From positions 1 to 10,243 of the forward strand of contig NZ_CAAFRZ010000196.1 in assembly GCF_900765565.1 (NCBI RefSeq): 10,243 nt of DNA, in the 5' to 3' direction. Under the pieces are notes generated by a model. The model did no database searches. It was not told the DNA's origin and saw only the letters and a program-made list of their open reading frames with translations. Shown here piece by piece: positions 1 through 7,095 of this stretch. This DNA comes from an uncultured Dialister sp. GTDB lineage: Bacteria; Bacillota; Negativicutes; Veillonellales; Dialisteraceae. Position 1 is the stretch's first letter, and the number at the start of each line of letters is the position of its first letter. The position numbers and the translations under genes are program-made.

Positions 1-55
1 CCAGCTGCCTGCTAAGCTTTGCTGGGTCATGGACTTGCACCACGGCTATACTATG
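1..55. other. Intergenic DNA at the window edge, no gene seen
   Basis: This stretch runs in from outside the window and holds no credible reading frame. A short inverted repeat, CCAGC at 1-5 with GCTGG at 21-25, is visible. It is probably the left part of the same repeat mosaic that fills the gap before prfB, because the module that follows it (56-115) is also found there. Nothing else is recognised. Confidence 0.4.
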
Positions 56-115
56 TACGCCGAACTGGCGCACCTCGATCTCGATCTCGATCTCGATTTC
101 GATCTCGGTCTCGAT
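56..115 (+). repeat. TACGCCG hairpin plus CTCGAT hexamer array, copy 1
   Basis: The module begins TACGCCG. CGCC (58-61) can pair with GGCG (67-70) around a 5-nt loop. Seven tandem CTCGAT units follow at 74-115: units 1-4 and 7 are perfect, unit 5 is TTCGAT and unit 6 is CTCGGT. The same order (TACGCCG, CGCC/GGCG hairpin, CTCGAT array, AT-rich promoter) recurs at 3810-3852 upstream of prfB. Both copies lie in the same orientation relative to the downstream gene. The array is non-coding here. Function is unknown; it could be a slippage-prone microsatellite, a protein-binding array or the end of a mobile intergenic repeat. Confidence 0.75.
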
Positions 116-199
116 CTTTCTTCTCACATTTAATCATTTCTATACTTTTAAGTACTGATAAACGTTTTAAATGAAAGCTGAATTTCATAGATAGGGTGA

Positions 200-227
200 T
201 TGATTATTAGGCGAAATATAGTATAAT
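200..227 (+). promoter_or_regulatory. Probable sigma-A-type promoter of hpf
   Basis: A -35 box TTGATT (200-205) and a perfect -10 box TATAAT (222-227) are separated by 16 bp, in strongly AT-rich DNA. Transcription would start near 234, about 44 nt before the hpf start codon. In Bacillus the hpf orthologue answers to stress and sporulation sigma factors, but nothing here resembles an alternative-sigma element. The call rests on consensus match alone. Confidence 0.7.
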
Positions 228-237
228 AATTATAGAA

Positions 238-258
238 GGATAAGCATTCCGCTTATTC
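238..258 (+). promoter_or_regulatory. 5'-UTR stem-loop upstream of the hpf ribosome binding site
   Basis: GGATAAGC (238-245) pairs with GCTTATTC (251-258), with one G-U pair, around a 5-nt loop ATTCC. It would sit almost at the 5' end of the predicted transcript, ending 4 nt before the ribosome binding site AAGGGGG (263-269). Such a position could shield the 5' end from decay or tune ribosome loading. This is inferred from pairing only. Confidence 0.45.
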
Positions 259-277
259 AAGAAAGGGGGATTTCGTT

Positions 278-817
278 ATGGAATTAACGGTTAGAGGAAA
301 AAATCTGGAAATCACTGACGCACTGCATTCCTATGTAGAAAAACACACAGGTAAGATTCAGAGATATTTTGATAAACCCATCAAAATTAATGTTCTCCTT
401 CGTATTTCCAACCTCACAAAGACCTGCGAAGTCACGGTTTTCGTGGACGGAGTCATTCTTCGGGGCGTTGAAAAGTCCGATGACATGTACAAGTCCATTG
501 ACCTGGTATTCGACAAGGTAGAACGTCAGATCCACAAGTATAAGACCCGTCTTGCAAAACGGTTCAAGGAAAAACATACCTTCAGTCCTGCTTTCATCCA
601 GGAGAAGGAACCGGCGCCGGCTGCTGCGGATTCGGAGTTTGAAATCGTGAAGACGAAGCACTTCAATATCAGCCCCATGTCTCCGGAAGAAGCCATCCTG
701 CAGATGAACCTTCTGGGCCACAATTTCTTCATGTTCTTCAATTCCGACACCGATGCCATGGCTGTGGTTTATCGCCGGGATGACGGCAAGTATGGCCTCA
801 TTGATGCGAATAAATAA
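278..817 (+). CDS. hpf: Ribosome hibernation-promoting factor, long form (HPF)
   Basis: This 179-residue protein is the long form of HPF, which dimerises idle 70S ribosomes into inactive 100S particles in stationary phase or stress. Residues 1-100 form the ribosome-binding domain, beginning MELTVRGKNLEITDALHSYV and rich in basic residues at 84-100 (RQIHKYKTRLAKRFKEK). An Ala/Pro/Glu-rich linker covers about 108-120. Residues 121-179 form the C-terminal dimerisation domain with FEIVKTKHFNISPMSPEEAI and the end DDGKYGLIDA. Short enterobacterial HPF lacks that domain. The ATG at 278 has AAGGGGG at 263-269, 8 nt upstream. The gene has its own promoter and terminator, so it is probably monocistronic. 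Its position just before secA and prfB is a common Firmicutes order and supports the call. Confidence 0.95.
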   Translation: MELTVRGKNLEITDALHSYVEKHTGKIQRYFDKPIKINVLLRISNLTKTCEVTVFVDGVILRGVEKSDDMYKSIDLVFDKVERQIHKYKTRLAKRFKEKHTFSPAFIQEKEPAPAAADSEFEIVKTKHFNISPMSPEEAILQMNLLGHNFFMFFNSDTDAMAVVYRRDDGKYGLIDANK

Positions 818-838
818 AATTTTGCATAATTTTTACAG

Positions 839-868
839 AAAAGGAGCGGTTTTTCCCGCTCCTTTTTT
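839..868 (+). terminator. Intrinsic terminator after hpf
   Basis: AAAAGGAGCGG (839-849) pairs with CCGCTCCTTTT (856-866) around a 6-nt loop. The run TTTTTT at 863-868 forms the U-tract. This is a classic GC-core hairpin plus U-run, 21 nt after the hpf stop codon. Its last two bases (867-868) are also the first two bases of the secA -35 box. Confidence 0.9.
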
Positions 869-895
869 GACTATGGTGGCCTGTTTTGTTAAAAT
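867..895 (+). promoter_or_regulatory. Probable promoter of secA
   Basis: TTGACT (867-872) and TAAAAT (890-895) are separated by the ideal 17 bp and each match the consensus at five of six positions. The start point would fall near 902, giving a leader of about 58 nt before the secA start. The overlap with the hpf terminator tail means secA is transcribed mainly on its own and not as hpf read-through. Confidence 0.6.
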
Positions 896-959
896 AAACT
901 AGATGTGTTCTGTATTGGAATTCGTTAAGTCTATGAAACTTGCATAAGGAGTTGTTTCA

Positions 960-3437
960 ATGTTTGATAAGTTTTTTGACAGGCTGTTCAACGGATCGAA
1001 TGAAAAAGAAATCAAGAAGATCCGCAAAATCGTGGAACAGCAGATCAATCCGCTGGAAGACGGACTGAAGAAACTCAGTGATTCTTCCCTGGCCAACAAG
1101 ACCAATGAATTCAAGGCGCGGCTGGCCAAGGGAGAAACTTTGGATGATCTCCTGCCGGAAGCATTCGCCGTCATCCGTGAAGCATCCCGCCGTGTACTGG
1201 GTATGCGTCACTTCGATGTGCAGCTCATCGGCGGCATCATCCTCCATCGGGGCAATATTGCCGAGATGTGCACCGGCGAAGGTAAAACCCTGGTGGCTAC
1301 GGCGCCGGTTTATCTGAATGCCCTGGAAGGCAAAGGGGTCCATGTCATTACGGTGAACGATTACCTGGCCAAACGAGACAGTGAATGGATGGGCCAGGTT
1401 TATAAATTTCTCGGCCTGTCTGTAGGCCTTATCGTCCATGATTTGGATTTCCAGCAGAGAAAGATCGCTTACAATTCCGATATTACCTACGGAACGAACA
1501 ACGAATTCGGTTTCGATTACCTCCGTGATAACATGGTCACCTCCCTGGACCAGATGGTGCAGCGGCCCCTCCATTATTGCCTCATCGATGAAGTGGACTC
1601 CATCCTCATCGATGAAGCCCGTACGCCGCTGATTATTTCCGGCCCCGGCCAGAAATCCACGGATAACTACTACCTCATGGCAAAATTGGTGCCGAACCTG
1701 AAGAAGGATGAGGACTACACCATTGATGAAAAGCAGAAGACCGTGGCGCCTACGGAAGCAGGCGTGGCGAAGATGGAAAAAATGCTGCACGTGGACAACC
1801 TCTACGATGCGGAAAACCTGGAACTGAACCACCTCTTCGTACAGGCCCTTCGTGCCCAGACTATGATGCAGCGGGATAAGGATTACGTAGTGAAGGACGG
1901 GGAAGTGGTCATTGTCGATGAATTCACAGGCCGCCTCATGTACGGCCGCCGCTACTCCGACGGCCTCCACCAGGCCATCGAGGCGAAAGAAGGTCTGGAA
2001 GTGCAGAGAGAAAGCCAGACCCTGGCTACCATTACGTTCCAGAACTACTTCAGAATGTACGACAAGCTGGCCGGCATGACCGGTACCGCCAAGACGGAAG
2101 AACAGGAATTCATCAAGATTTATGGACTCCCGGTTCTCCAGGTTCCGACGAATAAGCCTATCCAGCGTAAAGACCTGCCGGACGTGGTCTTCAAGACCAA
2201 GCGGGGCAAGTACAGGGCTGTGGTGAAGGAAGTCCAGCGCCGCCACGCTACGGGCCAGCCGATCCTGATCGGTACCACATCCATCGAACAGTCCGAAGAA
2301 CTGTCCCATATGCTGGATGCGGCAAAGATTCCCCATTCCGTGCTGAATGCGAAGTACCATGAAAAAGAAGCGGCCATCGTGGCCCTGGCAGGCCAGAAGG
2401 GCGCTGTCACCATCGCCACCAACATGGCCGGCCGTGGTACCGATATCCAGCTGGGCGAAGGGGTAGCTGAACTGGGCGGTCTTGCCATCATCGGCACCGA
2501 ACGTCACGAAAGCCGCCGTATCGATAACCAGCTCCGCGGCCGTGCCGGCCGTCAGGGGGACCCGGGCTCCAGTCAGTTCTTCCTGTCCCTGGAAGACGAC
2601 CTGCTCCGCATTTTCGGCGGCGACAACATCAAGAAGTTCATGGAAAAGATGGGCCTTGATGAAGATGAACCGATTAACAGCAAAATGGTTTCCAACGCCA
2701 TCCAGAAAGCCCAGAAGCGGGTGGAAGCCAGAAACTTTGATATCCGTAAATACGTCCTGGAATACGACGATGTCATGAACCAGCAGCGCAAAGTGGTCTA
2801 TGAACAGCGTCGGAAAATCCTGGAAGGGGAAAACATGAAGGACCAGGTCCTCCGCATGGTGGATACCATCATCGAAAAGGGCATGGAAAAATATGCGGAC
2901 CCGAAACTCTATCCGGAAGAATGGGATTTCGCAGGCCTCCTGAAGTACAGCGAAAAGTATTTCCTGGCTCCCGGCGATATTACGCTGGATGAAATCGAAG
3001 ACATGAGCCGGGAAGAAGTGGAAGACAAGCTGAAGACCGTGGCCCATGAAACCTACGAAGCCCGGGAAAAGTCCATCGGTTCTCCCATGATGCGGGAACT
3101 GGAAAAAGCGGTCATGCTGAAGGTAGTAGACTCCAAGTGGATGGAACACCTGGATGACATGGATATGCTGAAAGAAGGTATCGGCCTCCGGTCCTACGGC
3201 CAGAGAAACCCGATCGTGGAATACAAGGTGGAAGCCTACGATATTTTCGAAGAAATGCAGCAGGCCATGATTGAGACCATCGTGCTCTACCTCTACCATA
3301 TCCAGATCCGCTTCGCCACCGATGAAGGGGCCCACCTGGAAAAACCGGAAGCCCCGAAGGCGGAAGACCACCTCAAAGGAGCTACTGCCCACTACGTAGA
3401 CGAAAACCCGCCGGAAGCAGCGGATGAGAAGAAATAA
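960..3437 (+). CDS. secA: Preprotein translocase ATPase SecA
   Basis: SecA is the cytoplasmic, membrane-associated ATPase that drives unfolded preproteins through SecYEG. At 825 residues it is near the usual size. The first nucleotide-binding domain carries Walker A TGEGKT (105-110) and Walker B DEVD (210-213). The preprotein cross-linking domain follows to about 366, then AGMTGTA (371-377). The second nucleotide-binding domain has GTTSIE (438-443), GRGTDI (491-496) and [18 protein letters not shown] (523-540). Helical scaffold and wing domains fill about 570-780. The tail, from about 790, is rich in Pro, Glu, Ala and Lys and lacks the Cys-rich zinc motif that ends many SecA proteins, so SecB-type or lipid contacts through that motif are not expected. 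The ATG at 960 has TAAGGAG (945-951) 8 nt upstream. No clear U-run terminator follows; repeat hairpins do. Confidence 0.98.
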   Translation: MFDKFFDRLFNGSNEKEIKKIRKIVEQQINPLEDGLKKLSDSSLANKTNEFKARLAKGETLDDLLPEAFAVIREASRRVLGMRHFDVQLIGGIILHRGNIAEMCTGEGKTLVATAPVYLNALEGKGVHVITVNDYLAKRDSEWMGQVYKFLGLSVGLIVHDLDFQQRKIAYNSDITYGTNNEFGFDYLRDNMVTSLDQMVQRPLHYCLIDEVDSILIDEARTPLIISGPGQKSTDNYYLMAKLVPNLKKDEDYTIDEKQKTVAPTEAGVAKMEKMLHVDNLYDAENLELNHLFVQALRAQTMMQRDKDYVVKDGEVVIVDEFTGRLMYGRRYSDGLHQAIEAKEGLEVQRESQTLATITFQNYFRMYDKLAGMTGTAKTEEQEFIKIYGLPVLQVPTNKPIQRKDLPDVVFKTKRGKYRAVVKEVQRRHATGQPILIGTTSIEQSEELSHMLDAAKIPHSVLNAKYHEKEAAIVALAGQKGAVTIATNMAGRGTDIQLGEGVAELGGLAIIGTERHESRRIDNQLRGRAGRQGDPGSSQFFLSLEDDLLRIFGGDNIKKFMEKMGLDEDEPINSKMVSNAIQKAQKRVEARNFDIRKYVLEYDDVMNQQRKVVYEQRRKILEGENMKDQVLRMVDTIIEKGMEKYADPKLYPEEWDFAGLLKYSEKYFLAPGDITLDEIEDMSREEVEDKLKTVAHETYEAREKSIGSPMMRELEKAVMLKVVDSKWMEHLDDMDMLKEGIGLRSYGQRNPIVEYKVEAYDIFEEMQQAMIETIVLYLYHIQIRFATDEGAHLEKPEAPKAEDHLKGATAHYVDENPPEAADEKK

Positions 3438-3444
3438 GTAGTGA

Positions 3445-3469
3445 CTAGTAGCTAGATCTAGATCTAGAT
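3445..3469. repeat. CTAG-rich tandem repeat after secA (CTAGAT units)
   Basis: Four CTAG tetramers occur within 23 nt (3445, 3452, 3458, 3464). The last three belong to a perfect triple CTAGAT hexamer at 3452-3469. CTAG is normally scarce in bacterial DNA, so the clustering is notable. A sister array with a 7-bp unit lies at 9995-10020, and both arrays immediately precede a copy of the triple-hairpin repeat. Confidence 0.7.
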
Positions 3470-3472
3470 GGA

Positions 3473-3556
3473 CAGCGGCTGCGCCGCATCTATCCTGCGG
3501 CTTTGCCGCGGCCCTTCTCCAAGGGCCTGCATGGGTACGGGATAGCGCATCTGGAG
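3473..3556 (+). repeat. 84-bp triple-hairpin intergenic repeat, copy A
   Basis: This element aligns without gaps to 10026-10109 with 77 of 84 bases identical. It contains three consecutive hairpins: GCGGC/GCCGC at 3475-3479 and 3483-3487 with loop TGC; GCGGC/GCCGC at 3497-3501 and 3505-3509 with loop TTT; and GGCCCTT/AAGGGCC at 3510-3516 and 3521-3527 with loop CTCC. A conserved unpaired tail with TGCATGGGTACGGGATAGC follows. It begins 36 nt after the secA stop. It could end or protect the 3' end of the mRNA, like a REP element, though no U-run is present. Function is unknown. Confidence 0.85.
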
Positions 3557-3624
3557 CTATTGACTGCTGTGGCGGTCTTTAGCGGCTATTGCAGGAAACG
3601 TTTACTGCATCTTTAGCGAGAGCC

Positions 3625-3725
3625 CCCCTCCGCCCTTCGGGCACCTCCCCCATAGATGGGGGAGGTAGATCATGTTAATAACCTCCCCTCTTTAGAGGGG
3701 AGGGGGACCGCTTGCGGTGGAGGGG
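3625..3725. repeat. 101-bp cloverleaf-like element of nested inverted repeats
   Basis: The ends CCCCTCC (3625-3631) and GGAGGGG (3719-3725) can pair. Between them lie four hairpins: GCCC/GGGC (3632-3642), ACCTCCCCCAT/ATGGGGGAGGT (3643-3666), CCTCCCCTCT/AGAGGGGAGG (3682-3703) and ACCGC/GCGGT (3707-3718). The two long arms are related in sequence (CCTCCCC cores), and an AT-rich spacer (3667-3681) separates them. The layout resembles non-autonomous intergenic repeats seen in Firmicutes and could be a MITE, although no target-site duplication is evident. It has no coding capacity and no U-run, so a simple terminator is unlikely. Confidence 0.75.
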
Positions 3726-3809
3726 TGTCCGGTGGGTGGCCGTGAAGCGGCTGATCTGCTCAAGGCTGAAGGCTCAATGCCCCACCCGTTCGCATGCCAG
3801 TCGGCCACA
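3726..3809. other. Non-coding spacer with inverted repeat
   Basis: This part of the secA-prfB gap has no gene. GTGGCCG (3736-3742) can pair with CGGCCAC (3802-3808), enclosing a 59-nt loop, and GGTGGG (3731-3736) can pair with CCCACC (3781-3786). Small open frames that cross it have no ribosome binding site and run through repeats. I see no RNA family I can name. Confidence 0.4.
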
Positions 3810-3852
3810 TACGCCGCAGGCGGTTCGCCTCGGTCTCGATCTCGACCTCGAT
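3810..3852 (+). repeat. TACGCCG hairpin plus CTCGAT hexamer array, copy 2
   Basis: TACGCCG (3810-3816) opens the module. CGCC (3812-3815) can pair with GGCG (3819-3822), or that GGCG can pair with CGCC at 3826-3829. Four hexamers follow at 3829-3852: CTCGGT, CTCGAT, CTCGAC, CTCGAT. The array is shorter and more degenerate than the seven-unit copy at 74-115. It ends 20 bp before the predicted prfB -35 box, against 84 bp in the hpf copy. Confidence 0.7.
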
Positions 3853-3872
3853 CTGTCACGTATTATGTCAAT

Positions 3873-3902
3873 TTTACTAATAAAAACTATGTAAACTATA
3901 TT
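3873..3902 (+). promoter_or_regulatory. Possible promoter of the prfB operon
   Basis: TTTACT (3873-3878) and TATATT (3897-3902) are 18 bp apart in the only AT-rich stretch of the gap. They match the consensus at four and five of six positions. Transcription would start about 20 nt before the prfB start codon. An alternative -10, TAAACT (3892-3897), overlaps it. This would drive prfB and the four genes behind it. Confidence 0.45.
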
Positions 3903-3927
3903 ACCGAAAGCGAGATGATTATTCAGA

Positions 3928-5044
3928 ATGCTGGAAGATTTGAAAAAAACCTTAACCGAACTCCTGAGTCATGAAAAAGAAATAAGGGATTCACTTTGAC
4001 TTACCTCAGCTGAAGGAACGTATCAGAAGTTACGACGTTCAGATGAGTGACCCCACATTCTGGGACAATGCAGAAAAGGCCCGCCAGATTTCCCAGGAAG
4101 CCACGGAGGCAAAGGATGCCTACGAGACCTACACGAAGCTCTTTGACCGGGCGGAGGGATTGAAGGACCTCCTGGACCTGGCCATTGAAGAAGACGACCA
4201 GTCCATGGAACCGGAAATCGCGAAGGAAATCAATGAAGTGAAGGAAATCATGGACAAGAAGGAAATCGAACTCCTTCTGTCCGGAAAGTACGACGCCAAC
4301 AACGCCATCCTCACGTTCCACGCCGGTGCCGGCGGCACGGAAGCCCAGGACTGGACGGAAATGCTGATCCGCATGTACATGAAGTGGGCGGAGGCGGAAG
4401 GGTTCCAGCTGGAAGAACTGAACCGTCTTGACGGCGATGAAGCGGGCATCAAGAGTGCCGAATTCATGGTAAAAGGCAAGTATGCCTACGGTTTCCTGAA
4501 ATCCGAGAAAGGCGTGCATCGGCTGGTCCGCATTTCTCCTTTTGATGCGGCCAAGAGGCGTCATACCTCTTTCTCCGCAGTGGACGTGATGCCGGAAATC
4601 GACGACGATGTACAGGTGGACCTGAACATGGACGATGTGCGGGTAGACTACTACCGTTCCAGCGGTGCCGGCGGCCAGCACATCAATAAGACCAGTTCCG
4701 CGGTCCGCATGACCCATATTCCTACGGGCATTGTGGCGGCCTGCCAGAATGAACGAAGCCAGTTCCAGAATAAGGAACAGTGTCTCCGCCTCCTCCGGGC
4801 CAAGCTCTATGAATATGAAATGAAGAAACATGAACAGGAAGTGTCTGCCCTGGAAGGGGACCAGCAGGCCATCGAATGGGGCAGCCAGATCCGTTCCTAC
4901 GTTTTCCAGCCTTATACGCTGGTGAAGGATAACCGCACCGGTGTGGAAACGGGGAATATCCAGGGTGTCATGGATGGGGACCTGGATCCCTTCATCGAAG
5001 GATACCTGAAGATGAATAAGTTTAAGGCAAAAGCAAAGGCATAA
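3928..5044 (+). CDS. prfB: Peptide chain release factor 2 (RF2), made by +1 programmed frameshift
   Basis: RF2 reads the stop codons UGA and UAA and releases the finished peptide. The gene lies in two frames. The leader (3928-3996, 23 codons, ATGCTGGAAGAT...) ends at an in-frame TGA (3997-3999). A +1 slip on CTT joins it to the main frame at GAC (3998), giving 371 residues, the normal length. An ATG-only reading would start at 4043 and lose 38 residues. In full-length numbering the stop-codon-reading motif SPF is at 203-205 and the catalytic GGQ at 248-250, within GAGGQHINKTSS. HAGAGGTEAQDW is also typical of release factors. The start at 3928 is the first ATG after an in-frame stop at 3916-3918. 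GAGATGAT (3912-3919) is an imperfect ribosome binding site 8 nt upstream. Translation is autoregulated: scarce RF2 favours the shift. Confidence 0.97.
3983..4000 (+). promoter_or_regulatory. prfB programmed +1 frameshift site
   Basis: The slip site CTT TGA C (3994-4000) matches the conserved RF2 signal: a CTT codon, the weak stop UGA followed by C, then the new frame. A Shine-Dalgarno-like TAAGGG (3983-3988) lies upstream, its AGG at the same distance from the stop as in the Escherichia coli AGGGGG. Here pairing with 16S rRNA would extend in the 5' direction (TAA) and not the 3' direction. The shift lets low RF2 levels raise RF2 synthesis. Confidence 0.95.
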
Positions 5045-5061
5045 TAATAAGGGAGAACTAT

Positions 5062-7095
5062 ATGAGGGGCATACAGAACAGCGCCTGGAAGGTGCTGGCT
5101 GTCCTCATTCTCATCGGCATCATCGCTGCAGGGATTATTTCCCTGCAGCGTAGCCATGTGGAATCGGCAGCAAGCACTGTGGAAAATGTATACGACTATT
5201 ACAATATCATCGACAATGCGGCGGTGGAGAAGAAATCTCCGGACGCCCTCTTTGACCTGTATCGGAAGAGCGGTGTCACCTCCGTGGCTGTGTACGACGA
5301 GACCATGGAAAAACTGGTGAACCACGACTTCCTCCGGGCCTATCGGGGCAGCGATTTTGCGTTCCGGAACCCCGGAGTGGAAGGGATTTCTTACAGCAAA
5401 ATCTACATCCAGCCGGTGATGAACGATAAGGGAAAGGCCTTCTTCAACGAAGCGAAGGAACACCTGGCCCTCATCATGGACAAGGACGATGTACGGTCCA
5501 TGACGGTGAACGGTGTGGAGACCCTGGAAGTGGACGCAGTGTACAACCAGTTCATGACCATGCCTCTCGGCGTGTTCCAGCAGTCCGTGAAGGACGCTTC
5601 CACCCATGGCATGTACGTGGTGCTGCGGCCGAATAACCAGGCCCATGTGACAAAGGCCTATGTGGACCTGTTCCTGAAGGCTTTGGACTCTTCGGATAAG
5701 GTGAGCGCCGTCATTTTCCAGGGTAAGGAAGTGCTGGGATATAAGGAATATCTGAAGTATCTCTCCAGTGAACTGGAAAAGCGTCATATTCCCATGGCCC
5801 TCATTGAAGCCCAGAGCCAGCTTGGCTTCGAACGGCAGTCGGGAAACGTGGAAATGGCCACCCTCTCGAACTACGATGTGGTCCGTCTCTACGCCATGTC
5901 CAAGGATGAACTGATTAAACTGGACCCGAAGGAAGCGGCATCCCGGTTCTATATTTCCGATATCGAACGGAATATCCGGATGAATCTGTTCCCGTCCTAC
6001 AAGTTCCCCCTGGAAGGAAAGACCCTGTCCGAGACCAATGCTTCCTACATCGCTGATGTCACGGAACGTCTGGAAAACCACGGCTTTACCGTAGGGAAGG
6101 CTTCTGTCATGGACGCCTGGTTCCCGAAGAATATCCTCCGGAGCCTCACCATGGTGGGTGCCCTGTCCCTGGTGGTGCTGACGGCGGTTCTCCTCATTCC
6201 TTACCTTAAGAAATATGTGTATATCCTGGAAATTCTGGGACTCCTGGTGACCCAGGGGATGTTCTGGGTCATGCACTCCATCCTGCCATTGCAGATGCTG
6301 GCCCTGGGGACCGCCATCTGTACGCCGGTGGTGGTGGTGACGCTCTTCCTCAATTACTGCGTGAAGAAAAAGGACACCGCCTTTAAAGACGTGGGGTGGG
6401 GGAAACTGTTCCTCGAATCCCTGGCAGTGCTCTGGTGCGCCGGCATCCTGTCCCTGGCCTGTGCCGCCATGGTGAGCGGCCTTCTGGGGGATATCCGGTT
6501 CCTTCTGGAAATGCAGATTTTCCGGGGCGTAAAGGTGACATTCCTCATGCCGGTGATTCTCATTTCCATCATCTACATCCAGAAGTTCCCCTTCTTCGGA
6601 CAGGTGGTATCTTCGGATAAGGACTTCATCCGGTTCGTGAAGAAATTCTGCAGTGTCCAGATCCGTCTGGGCCTTCTTGTGGGCCTTGGGCTCCTGGCTA
6701 TTGTGGGCTTTGTCTTCATCGGCCGCAGCGGCAACAACGGTGCTCCGGTGCCGGGATTTGAAATCGCCCTGCGCCGTTTCCTGGAAAATCTCATGTACGC
6801 ACGGCCCCGGGAAAAGGAATTCCTCTTCGGCCATCCCGCAGTGCTCCTCTCCCTGGCAGCGCTCTATCGGAAATGGCCCCAGATTCTCCATTATTTCCTC
6901 ATCCTGGCAGTCACTATCGGCCAGGGGTCCATGGTAGAAACCTTTGCCCACATGCGGAGCCCCTACCTGCTGAGCCTCATCCGGGGTCTCGATGGCCTGG
7001 CGGCCGGCAGTCTTTCCATGATTGCCGCCCTCATTGCCGTCATGATCCTCGTGCGCATTACCAAGTACTTCGGAGAAAGATATGGCAAAGTATAA
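5062..7095 (+). CDS. DUF5693 family multi-pass membrane protein
   Basis: This 677-residue protein matches the DUF5693 pattern as I recall it; no biochemical role is established. A membrane anchor lies at about 9-28 (AWKVLAVLILIGIIAAGIIS region). A soluble domain, probably outside the cytoplasm, covers about 30-355. The C-terminal half has roughly eight hydrophobic spans (about 361-381, 385-404, 408-431, 453-473, 492-507, 534-553, 605-622 and 646-665). A conserved-looking loop reads GRSGNNG (554-560) and ARPREKEFLFGHPA (580-593). AAGGGAG (5049-5055) lies 6 nt before the ATG. Its SD begins in the last of three consecutive TAA codons ending prfB. The 3' end overlaps csaB by 14 nt, which suggests coupled translation and a joint role in envelope glycan building or export. 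That role is inferred from context only. Confidence 0.8.
   Translation: MRGIQNSAWKVLAVLILIGIIAAGIISLQRSHVESAASTVENVYDYYNIIDNAAVEKKSPDALFDLYRKSGVTSVAVYDETMEKLVNHDFLRAYRGSDFAFRNPGVEGISYSKIYIQPVMNDKGKAFFNEAKEHLALIMDKDDVRSMTVNGVETLEVDAVYNQFMTMPLGVFQQSVKDASTHGMYVVLRPNNQAHVTKAYVDLFLKALDSSDKVSAVIFQGKEVLGYKEYLKYLSSELEKRHIPMALIEAQSQLGFERQSGNVEMATLSNYDVVRLYAMSKDELIKLDPKEAASRFYISDIERNIRMNLFPSYKFPLEGKTLSETNASYIADVTERLENHGFTVGKASVMDAWFPKNILRSLTMVGALSLVVLTAVLLIPYLKKYVYILEILGLLVTQGMFWVMHSILPLQMLALGTAICTPVVVVTLFLNYCVKKKDTAFKDVGWGKLFLESLAVLWCAGILSLACAAMVSGLLGDIRFLLEMQIFRGVKVTFLMPVILISIIYIQKFPFFGQVVSSDKDFIRFVKKFCSVQIRLGLLVGLGLLAIVGFVFIGRSGNNGAPVPGFEIALRRFLENLMYARPREKEFLFGHPAVLLSLAALYRKWPQILHYFLILAVTIGQGSMVETFAHMRSPYLLSLIRGLDGLAAGSLSMIAALIAVMILVRITKYFGERYGKV

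Noticed and set aside
74..115. CTCGAT array as a CRISPR array
   Set aside because: The units are contiguous 6-bp repeats with no spacers, and no cas genes are present.
957..3392. 811-codon open frame on the - strand opposite secA
   Set aside because: It mirrors secA codon for codon, shows no recognisable domain and is rich in His and Phe, as expected from the complement of a biased coding frame.
3560..3565. TTGACT as a promoter -35 box in the secA-prfB gap
   Set aside because: No acceptable -10 box lies 16-18 bp downstream; the sequence there is GC-rich.
3712..3974. Two overlapping small open frames in the secA-prfB gap
   Set aside because: They run through the repeat modules (encoding Arg-Ser or Leu-Asp dipeptide repeats from the hexamers), lack ribosome binding sites and overlap the prfB leader.
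4043..4045. ATG as the start of prfB
   Set aside because: It lies inside the conserved RF2 N-terminal region. The in-phase frameshift signal and leader upstream give the normal family length.
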